Origin: an uncultured Peptococcaceae bacterium
Lineage (GTDB): Bacteria > Bacillota > Desulfitobacteriia > Desulfitobacteriales > Syntrophobotulaceae
Reading direction: 5' to 3'
Assembly (NCBI GenBank): GCA_937892995.1
Contig: CALBJS010000057.1
Span: 1 to 6,942 of the forward strand
DNA length: 6,942 nucleotides
The translations under genes and the position numbers were made by a program. Within the stretch, counting starts at the first letter, position 1. The number at the start of each line of letters is the position of its first letter. The notes beneath the pieces were generated by a model. The model was not told where the DNA came from and searched no databases. It was given only the letters and a program-made list of their open reading frames with translations. This document shows, piece by piece, positions 1 through 4,039 of the stretch.

Positions 1-1197
1 GCCATGGGCCTGCATGGATACTGCGTAGATGAAATCGGGTTTTTCGGTTTGCTGCAGTACTTGGAGAACTCTCTTAGAAAGTTCGGTGTCTCGGATATAG
101 GGGCCGTTATACTCGGGATTAATGAAGAATTCCTTGCTGATGAATTTATTAAATCCCAAGTCTTTATAGACCAGGTTACGCCGGTAGAACCAGTTATCAT
201 AAGTGTGAATAGCGGTCGCTTCATAGCCTTGTCTTTTTAGAATAGTGGGCAAGGCTTCCAGAGGTTTATGAACAAATTGGACATAGGGGATAATGCCCTG
301 GGGAAGAAAGTGGGTGGAAAGTCCCGTTAAGACTTCGAATTCGGTATTAGCTGTTCCGCCTCCATAGACCGGGGCGAGCATGACCCCGTTAGTGTGTTTT
401 TGCTGAAGGGAGTGAAAATAGGGAATAGGATCCTCGCTATAAGAGATGCCCTCTAAAACTGTGGGGTCCCAAAAGGCCTCACTCATCACGAAGATAATAT
501 TAGGGGTGAAGTCAGGATCCACAGGATAGGAGGGGTTAGACCGGCCAAGGATATCCTCAACCGTTCGACTCCGATAGTCACCCGGTTCATCTATAGATAG
601 ATACTTGGAATTAAGCAGAAAACCTAAGAGCATGCCGTTCTCTTCGTAGTTGGTTTTTTGGCTCCAGTTAATTAAACGTAAAGAAAATGTTTTCTGGAGG
701 GGGATGTATTGAGTTAAGGAAAAAAATAAAGCAAAAGCTAGGACTGCAGTCAGAATCTTCTGAGGGGCCAGGTATTTTTCCTTAGGAATGAATAAGAAAC
801 CGATCAGAATTGCAGCCGCCAAGATAGCGATTAATAGCAGGGGGATGAGGGGCCCCATAGGAAGTCCTTCAAAGCTTTGGGAGATATTCAGGGCTTCTTT
901 ACCTAGCTTAAAATCCCAAGGGAGGAGCGGTTCTCCTCTTAAGACTAGTTTTTGGCGGCTAATAAAGCCGAAGATAGAGAATAAAGACACAAATAAGACC
1001 CCAAGAGTTACATAGACTCTGCGGGGCAGAAAATAGAAGATATTTATCAAACCGAAAATAATGGCATAGCATACTAAGAATTGATTCGGGTAATGGGTTA
1101 GCCAAAACAGGGTATTGCCTAAGCTCCCCCGATATACAGATTCCGATATAAATAATGTTAAGAAAGGTATAAATGTTAACAGACCAATATTAAACAA
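1..1197 (-). CDS. LTA synthase/phosphoglycerol transferase-family sulfatase-fold membrane enzyme, C-terminus cut by window edge
   Basis: Membrane enzyme of the alkaline-phosphatase/sulfatase superfamily, LtaS-like, expected to transfer glycerol phosphate from phosphatidylglycerol onto a lipid-anchored or cell-wall polymer outside the cell. The open frame gives 399 residues without a stop. Five hydrophobic segments lie near residues 2-19, 40-57, 62-79, 119-137 and 148-162, the usual LtaS topology. The extracellular domain begins about residue 230 with NIIFVMSEAFWD (E240, metal ligand). GGTANTEFEVLTG follows, where T282 matches the catalytic Thr of LtaS. FYRRNLVYK is near 337-345 and SMQAHG near 394-399, where H398 matches a substrate-binding His. 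The later Asp-His metal ligands lie outside the window. The frame opens after a TAA at 1252-1254 and has no ATG before residue 114. TTG at 1197 follows GGGAG at good spacing. CTG at 1218 (after AAGGA) is an alternative that would add basic residues before the first helix. The polymer product cannot be told. Family call is strong; start is uncertain. Confidence 0.9.
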   Translation of the reverse strand, partial: MFNIGLLTFIPFLTLFISESVYRGSLGNTLFWLTHYPNQFLVCYAIIFGLINIFYFLPRRVYVTLGVLFVSLFSIFGFISRQKLVLRGEPLLPWDFKLGKEALNISQSFEGLPMGPLIPLLLIAILAAAILIGFLFIPKEKYLAPQKILTAVLAFALFFSLTQYIPLQKTFSLRLINWSQKTNYEENGMLLGFLLNSKYLSIDEPGDYRSRTVEDILGRSNPSYPVDPDFTPNIIFVMSEAFWDPTVLEGISYSEDPIPYFHSLQQKHTNGVMLAPVYGGGTANTEFEVLTGLSTHFLPQGIIPYVQFVHKPLEALPTILKRQGYEATAIHTYDNWFYRRNLVYKDLGFNKFISKEFFINPEYNGPYIRDTELSKRVLQVLQQTEKPDFIYAVSMQAHG

Positions 1198-1314
1198 TTT
1201 CTCTCTCCCACGGAACAGGATGGTATCCTTATATATTTCGTCAAAAGTTAATTAAATCCTTTTTATGGGATACTCTTATGCAATTATCATTAAAAAATAG
1301 CAACATGAAGAAAG

Positions 1315-1341
1315 AGACAGCCAATTAAGTATTAGCTGTCT
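1315..1341 (-). terminator. Intrinsic terminator at the end of yvrJ
   Basis: Reading the minus strand, AGACAGCTAAT (1341-1331), loop ACTTA, ATTGGCTGTCT (1325-1315) forms an 11-bp stem with one G-T pair, followed by CTTTCTTC. The yvrJ stop codon lies inside the left arm. On the plus strand the same hairpin is followed by TTTTCTT, but no plus-strand gene ends here. It should separate yvrJ from the downstream LTA-synthase-like gene. Confidence 0.75.
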
Positions 1342-1490
1342 TTTCTTAAGCCGAGGACATCTATAGCACGAGCCAGCTCGTTAATGTTATACGAGAGATC
1401 AGCTAGCTTCTTTTCGATACGGATTAATAGGTAAGCACTGACGACAATGGGGAAACCGAAATTACTGATCTGGACGAGGAATTCTTCCAT
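1332..1490 (-). CDS. YvrJ-family small membrane protein, 52 aa
   Basis: Short gene found by reading the minus strand by hand; 52 codons from ATG 1490 to TAA 1332. It begins MEEFLVQISNFGFPIVVSAY and resembles the YvrJ family, small Firmicutes proteins of unknown function. One hydrophobic segment covers about residues 4-23. A charged, probably helical tail follows (RIEKKLADLSYNINELARAI, residues 24-43), then a short basic end. This plan (one helix, then an amphipathic coil) is like that of BhlA/UviB holin-like proteins, but that is a comparison of shape, not evidence of lytic function. AGAAGGTG precedes the ATG at normal distance. It lies 255 bp after the DUF2922 gene on the same strand, with its own candidate promoter at 1584-1612. 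YvrJ, DUF2922 and DUF1659 genes are commonly neighbours in Firmicutes, which supports the call. Confidence 0.88.
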   Translation of the reverse strand: MEEFLVQISNFGFPIVVSAYLLIRIEKKLADLSYNINELARAIDVLGLRKDS

Positions 1491-1583
1491 AGGGGTTCAC
1501 CTTCTTTATTTAGACGGTTTCTTTCTGGAGGGTTCTTATGGTGATTTAATTTTTCACTTTTCCGCATGGTTACATCTCTTATT

Positions 1584-1612
1584 AATATGCAGGATAATCC
1601 TCCTTAGGTCAA
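1584..1612 (-). promoter_or_regulatory. Candidate sigma-A promoter for yvrJ
   Basis: On the minus strand, TTGACC (1612-1607), a 17-bp spacer, then CATATT (1589-1584, 4 of 6 matches to TATAAT). The start site would fall near 1577, about 87 nt upstream of the yvrJ ATG. The spacer carries the odd-length inverted repeat AGGATTATCCT, which may be chance or an operator. The -10 is weak, so this is a candidate only. Confidence 0.4.
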
Positions 1613-1690
1613 GGGCTTATTCCGCCAAGTTTTACCAACTTAAAGCATATTAGTCTTAGGATTTATTTGCTTTCTGGGGTGGTGGTAAGA

Positions 1691-1722
1691 AGTGTCCCTT
1701 AGACATATATATAAGGGACACT
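1691..1722 (-). terminator. Perfect 11-bp hairpin after the DUF2922 gene, weak terminator or processing site
   Basis: The arms AGTGTCCCTTA and TAAGGGACACT (1691-1701 and 1712-1722) are exact complements around a 10-nt A/T-rich loop. It starts about 24 bp past the DUF2922 stop. On the minus strand it is followed by TCTTACC rather than a proper T run, so termination would be partial. It may also protect the 3' end of the upstream message or divide it from yvrJ. Confidence 0.5.
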
Positions 1723-1745
1723 CTTTGAGTAACTGTAAAGAGAGC

Positions 1746-1985
1746 TTAAGCAGATGGTGGGTCATAGAGGTCATTAGTGGTGGTATCGATGATCTTAATG
1801 TCCCGCTTGGCTGTCAGATCTCCGCCGGCACTGGTGAAGATGTTCTTAGCGATGATTAAGTCCATGGCGGCTTCGATATCGCTACCGACTAGATCTTCTC
1901 TAGGTTCGGGAAGAGTGATACTGACGGCACTTCCCCCGGCATTCTCAAAGGTTATTCGGAGGACTTTACTGGTAGAGGTGGCCAT
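1746..1985 (-). CDS. DUF2922-family small protein, 79 aa
   Basis: Small soluble protein of the DUF2922 family, function unknown. The match rests on the general pattern: an N-terminal strand KVLRITFENAGG (residues 7-18), then SITLPEPREDLVGSDIEAAM (22-41), a conserved helix-to-strand stretch DLIIAKNIFTSAGGDLTAKR (42-61), and an end rich in I, D and T with DLYDPP. Full family length, no signal peptide or membrane helix. A textbook AAAGGAGGT (2001-1993 on the minus strand) lies 7 nt before the ATG, the same 9-mer that precedes the DUF1659 gene, implying strong translation. It follows DUF1659 by 140 bp with no clear terminator between, so both could share the LexA-type promoter at 2560-2588. Family assignment is firm; role is not known. 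Confidence 0.92.
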   Translation of the reverse strand: MATSTSKVLRITFENAGGSAVSITLPEPREDLVGSDIEAAMDLIIAKNIFTSAGGDLTAKRDIKIIDTTTNDLYDPPSA

Positions 1986-2125
1986 AGCTATTACCTCCTT
2001 TCTTAAGATAGTTAGACTCCCGAAGTTAGCACTTATTTTTCACTTTCTAATTTACTTTTCGGCTTAAGGGAGCCTACTGTAGATGGATTCTTCAGTATTG
2101 AGGAATGGGGAACATTCCCGGAAGA

Positions 2126-2350
2126 TTATTCGTTCACAAGTTCGGAACGATCGTCTCGGCGGACACCTATTAGGGGGTACTCGAGCAGTCCGAAGAGGGC
2201 TTCGGCGGCATCATAGATATCCTGATCGACAGCGGTGGTCTTGATTCCGGTAAAGCTCTTCTGACGAGTGATTGGGGAACCTGAACCTGTGACACCGGTT
2301 TGATACTGGGCCACGAGGACGGACCCGATAGGGGTAGATACGACAGCCAT
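2126..2350 (-). CDS. DUF1659-family small protein, 74 aa
   Basis: Small soluble protein of the DUF1659 family, function unknown. Recognised from the N-terminal stretch MAVVSTPIGSVLVAQYQTGV (1-20), the central RQKSFTGIKTTAVDQDIYDA (29-48) with the family's typical K-S-F-x-x-I-K core, and the end ALFGLLEYPLIGVRRDDRSEL (about 51-71). Full family length; no signal peptide, membrane helix or cysteine. AAAGGAGGT (2365-2357 on the minus strand) lies 6 nt before the ATG, which fixes the start. It is the first gene after the consensus promoter and LexA box at 2539-2588, with a leader of about 200 nt that contains a terminator and a foldable segment. With DUF2922 and YvrJ it forms a recurrent Firmicutes set. 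SOS control would be a new clue to its role, but rests on sequence only. Confidence 0.93.
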   Translation of the reverse strand: MAVVSTPIGSVLVAQYQTGVTGSGSPITRQKSFTGIKTTAVDQDIYDAAEALFGLLEYPLIGVRRDDRSELVNE

Positions 2351-2375
2351 ATTTAAACCTCCTTTCCTAAGTATT

Positions 2376-2438
2376 CAAGCCTAGCCAATCTTGGCAAATC
2401 CCAGGAATGAAGCTATTCGAGCCTCTTGGGAAGGCTTG
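2376..2438 (-). promoter_or_regulatory. Possible three-way-junction RNA element in the DUF1659 leader
   Basis: In the minus-strand RNA, CAAGCCT (2438-2432) pairs exactly with AGGCTTG (2382-2376) as a closing helix. Directly stacked on it, TCCCA (2431-2427) pairs with TGGGA (2403-2399). After three unpaired bases, GCCAA (2395-2391) pairs with TTGGC (2388-2384). It ends 10 nt before the AAAGGAGGT site. I do not match it to any riboswitch class I know. The pairing is visible, the function is not, and covariation is untested. Confidence 0.35.
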
Positions 2439-2464
2439 TCAGGGGCAGGAACTATGTTCGGGGC

Positions 2465-2492
2465 AAAAAAGCAACCGGGGCTGCCCGGCTGC
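2465..2492 (-). terminator. Intrinsic terminator inside the DUF1659 leader (attenuator or end of a small RNA)
   Basis: On the minus strand, GCAGCCGGG (2492-2484), loop CAGC, CCCGGTTGC (2479-2471) makes a 9-bp G+C-rich stem with one G-T pair, followed at once by six T (2470-2465). This is a strong factor-independent terminator. It sits about 60-90 nt after the predicted start near 2553 and 115 nt before the DUF1659 ATG. Most transcripts should therefore stop here unless read-through is controlled. Confidence 0.75.
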
Positions 2493-2553
2493 CTATTTAC
2501 TTTTCAGTTTGGCGGGCAAGTCATTCTGAGAAAGTCCGCCGAACATATGTTCG
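2465..2553 (-). ncRNA. Predicted roughly 89-nt LexA-controlled leader RNA or small RNA
   Basis: The stretch from the predicted start (about 2553) to the T run of the leader terminator would give a short RNA of two hairpins. The 5' hairpin pairs GTTCGGCGG (2544-2536) with CCGCCAAAC (2515-2507), one C-A mismatch, loop 20 nt. An A-rich linker follows, then the terminator stem. It fits no RNA family I recognise. It may be only the attenuated 5' end of the DUF1659 message. Ends are inferred from promoter and terminator position. Confidence 0.4.
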
Positions 2554-2554
2554 G
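2539..2554. promoter_or_regulatory. LexA (SOS) box, perfect palindrome
   Basis: CCGAACATATGTTCGG is a perfect 16-bp palindrome holding the Firmicutes LexA/DinR core GAAC-N4-GTTC with the favoured flanking C and G. It lies 5 bp downstream of the minus-strand -10 box and covers the predicted start site, ideal for repression. The seen facts are the palindrome and its place; LexA binding is inferred from the known consensus. Confidence 0.85.
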
Positions 2555-2559
2555 TTATA

Positions 2560-2588
2560 ATTATAGCGAATTACATTTCAAGTGTCAA
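2560..2588 (-). promoter_or_regulatory. Consensus sigma-A promoter for the DUF1659 gene cluster
   Basis: On the minus strand, TTGACA (2588-2583), exactly 17 bp, then TATAAT (2565-2560): full match to the housekeeping consensus in sequence and spacing. Start predicted near 2553. The LexA box directly downstream explains why so strong a promoter would need tight repression. Confidence 0.85.
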
Positions 2589-2615
2589 GCTAATTACTGG
2601 AAAAACTTATAGAAA

Positions 2616-2631
2616 AATATTACATAATATT
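2616..2631. repeat. A+T-rich inverted repeat between the divergent promoters
   Basis: AATATTACATAATATT is a 7-2-7 exact inverted repeat. It lies 27 bp from the -35 of the leftward promoter and 24 bp from the -35 of the rightward promoter. It could be an operator or an UP-like A+T tract; no regulator family can be assigned, and inverted repeats arise easily in A+T-rich DNA. Confidence 0.35.
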
Positions 2632-2655
2632 CTACATGAATCGACATCAAATCCA

Positions 2656-2684
2656 TTGACTGAGAGGATAAATAAAGATAAGAT
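2656..2684 (+). promoter_or_regulatory. Sigma-A promoter of the RND efflux operon
   Basis: TTGACT (2656-2661), a 17-bp spacer, TAAGAT (2679-2684): 5 of 6 matches in each hexamer. Start predicted near 2691, giving a leader of about 74 nt before the hlyD-like gene. The TetR-type inverted repeat lies just after the start. Confidence 0.75.
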
Positions 2685-2694
2685 AAAGAGTGTG

Positions 2695-2710
2695 CTGACC
2701 GGCTGGTCGG
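2695..2710. promoter_or_regulatory. Putative TetR/AcrR-family operator
   Basis: CTGACCGGCTGGTCGG contains the inverted repeat GACC-N4-GGTC and is symmetric at 12 of 16 positions. It resembles the G/A-C-C, G-G-T-C operators of TetR-family regulators, which often control RND pumps. It would cover about +5 to +20 of the efflux transcript. No regulator gene is in the window. The RNA could also fold as a 6-bp hairpin followed by TTTT, so a weak terminator is an alternative. Confidence 0.5.
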
Positions 2711-2744
2711 TTTTGCATGTCAAACATATTATAAAGGAAACAAT

Positions 2745-2768
2745 ATGAGCGGGGGATTAATGAGATGA
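2745..2768 (+). other. Possible 7-codon leader ORF overlapping the hlyD-like start
   Basis: ATG 2745 opens MSGGLMR and stops at TGA 2766-2768, overlapping the hlyD-like ATG (2765-2767) as ATGA. AAAGGAAA lies before it at workable distance. Its own GGGGGA codons provide the ribosome-binding site for hlyD, so translation of the leader could affect pump synthesis. So short an ORF may be chance. Confidence 0.3.
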
Positions 2769-4039
2769 GTCTAAAAGACAAATGGAAGAAGTTTAAAGGG
2801 ATAAGTAGGACGAAAAAGATTATTACCATCGTCGTCGTGTTAATCCTGATCTTATTTTTGATAGGAAGGATCATGGGGTCTCGTGGCGAGAATCAGCCGG
2901 TAGAAGTAAAACAGAGCTATATTCCGGTGAATGCCCAGACAGTTCAGAAACAAGATATTTCTACGAATATTACCCTGAGTGGGAAGATCCAAGCCGATAA
3001 GGAAGCGGCTGTCCTGCCTAAGACTATGGGCAGAGTCCAGTCTATCGCCGTGAAAGTGGGCGATGTAGTTAAGAAGGATCAGGTACTTTTTAGTCTGGAT
3101 AGAGCGGATATGCAGGCTACTTACGATCAAGCGGCTGCTGGCTATGCCCTTGCCGAGGCTGCTTATGAGATGAATCAAGATAAATATGAGAAGGCTAAGG
3201 CTGATTACGAGAAGGCCAAACAACTTTATGAGATTGGGGCTATATCCAAGGCAGATCTGGAGATGGCCGAATTGCAGGCCTCCGATGCAGTCCTCCGCAC
3301 GGCAGAAGCTCAATTCGCTCAGGCGAAATCCCAATATGATGCGGTCTCTAAGAGTTATAACGATATGGATGTGAAAGCCCCCATCGGCGGGATAGTCACC
3401 GCCCTAGATGTCAAGATCGGGGATATGGCCACTAATGCTGCTCCTGCGGCTACAGTGGTGGATATGGAAACGGTGTATGTCAATGTCAGTATCAGTGAGA
3501 AAATTATTAATCTTATTAAAGGTGACCAGGAAGTCCTGGTAGATATAGCTTCAGCTAAGAAGAGTGTGAAAGGTAAAATAGACAGTCTTAGTCTGTCTGC
3601 TGACCGCCAGACCGGAAAATACGAACTTAAAGTTTTTATCGATAATAAAGATCGTTTTATCAAACCCGGGATGTTCGCTAAGGTTACGATCGATACAGCT
3701 ACGAAAAAAGATGTCCTGGCCGTGCCGGCAGAAGCCATCACTTTTCATAATGGCCTTAATGTGGCTTATGTGATCGAAGGTAACAAAGTGCAAGAGCGGG
3801 AAGTGACTACCGGGCTGGAAAATGGCAAACAAACAGAAGTCCTAAGTGGCCTGAGTGAAGGGGAAGTCATCGTTATTAAGGGGATGAATTTTGTTAAGGA
3901 TGAATCTGAGATTAAGCTTATTGAGCTAGATGGGGTACCGGTCAATCAGGAAGCTCAGCAGAATAGTGGAACGGACAACGGGGAGGATATGGAGGATCAG
4001 AAGGAAGGAACTCAGGCGGGAGGGGGCACTGAGCAGTGA
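2765..4039 (+). CDS. RND efflux membrane fusion protein (HlyD/AcrA-type adaptor), 424 aa
   Basis: Adaptor subunit that links an RND pump to the cell exterior. A basic N-terminus is followed by one membrane anchor (about residues 19-36), no lipobox. The order is that of the family. The first half of the biotinyl-lipoyl-like domain is at about 80-112 (GRVQSIAVKVGDVVKKDQVL). A long Ala/Glu/Lys-rich coiled-coil hairpin covers about 113-200. The second lipoyl half is at about 203-232 (VKAPIGGIVTALDVKIGD). A beta-barrel domain follows at about 235-312 (RFIKPGMFAKV near its end), then a membrane-proximal domain to about 380. The hairpin tip reads K150, L154, S161 where Gram-negative adaptors have the Arg-Leu-Ser docking motif for TolC. 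The last 40 residues are an Asp/Glu/Gln/Gly-rich tail, probably disordered. ATG 2765 follows GGGGGA at 8-9 nt. The stop overlaps the RND gene start as GTGA, so the two are translationally coupled. Substrate unknown. Confidence 0.93.
   Translation: MSLKDKWKKFKGISRTKKIITIVVVLILILFLIGRIMGSRGENQPVEVKQSYIPVNAQTVQKQDISTNITLSGKIQADKEAAVLPKTMGRVQSIAVKVGDVVKKDQVLFSLDRADMQATYDQAAAGYALAEAAYEMNQDKYEKAKADYEKAKQLYEIGAISKADLEMAELQASDAVLRTAEAQFAQAKSQYDAVSKSYNDMDVKAPIGGIVTALDVKIGDMATNAAPAATVVDMETVYVNVSISEKIINLIKGDQEVLVDIASAKKSVKGKIDSLSLSADRQTGKYELKVFIDNKDRFIKPGMFAKVTIDTATKKDVLAVPAEAITFHNGLNVAYVIEGNKVQEREVTTGLENGKQTEVLSGLSEGEVIVIKGMNFVKDESEIKLIELDGVPVNQEAQQNSGTDNGEDMEDQKEGTQAGGGTEQ

Noticed and set aside
4..1015. 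Plus-strand open frames within the LTA-synthase-like gene (4-240 and 788-1015)
   Set aside because: The minus-strand frame is continuous and carries the conserved active-site motifs, so these are shadows.
1198..1314. Promoter for the LTA-synthase-like gene (for example TTGCTA-N17-CATAAG)
   Set aside because: Only 4 of 6 matches in each hexamer in A+T-rich DNA; not distinct enough to annotate.
1427..1567. Minus-strand 46-codon open frame from ATG 1567 overlapping yvrJ in another frame
   Set aside because: Poor ribosome-binding site, hydrophilic low-information sequence, and its second half is an out-of-frame read of yvrJ.
1447..1653. 68-codon plus-strand open frame over the yvrJ start and upstream region
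   Set aside because: It is antisense to yvrJ, without a ribosome-binding site or recognisable domain.
2030..2060. Repeated short motifs such as TTTTTCACTTT and ATTTACTTTTC near 1549, 2035, 2050 and 2496
   Set aside because: Short A+T-rich strings with no constant spacing to genes; likely chance similarity.
2102..2119. Small hairpin GGAATG/CATTCC after the DUF1659 stop as a terminator
   Set aside because: The stem is 6 bp and no T run follows, so it is not likely to end transcription before DUF2922.
2350..2553. Known riboswitch (c-di-GMP-I, purine, glycine, T-box, ykkC, fluoride) in the DUF1659 leader
   Set aside because: I compared the leader with the conserved cores of these classes by eye and found no match; kept only as an unassigned fold.
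2391..2612. 73-codon plus-strand open frame in the divergent intergenic region
   Set aside because: No ribosome-binding site, no family resemblance, and it runs across the LexA box, leader terminator and leftward promoter, which explain this DNA better.
2639..2650. Spo0A-type box near AATCGACATCAA
   Set aside because: It only partly fits TGTCGAA and such short matches are common by chance.
2852..3334. 160-codon minus-strand open frame inside the adaptor gene
   Set aside because: It lies opposite a fully supported adaptor coding region; its composition is that of a reverse shadow of an Ala/Glu/Lys-rich coiled coil.
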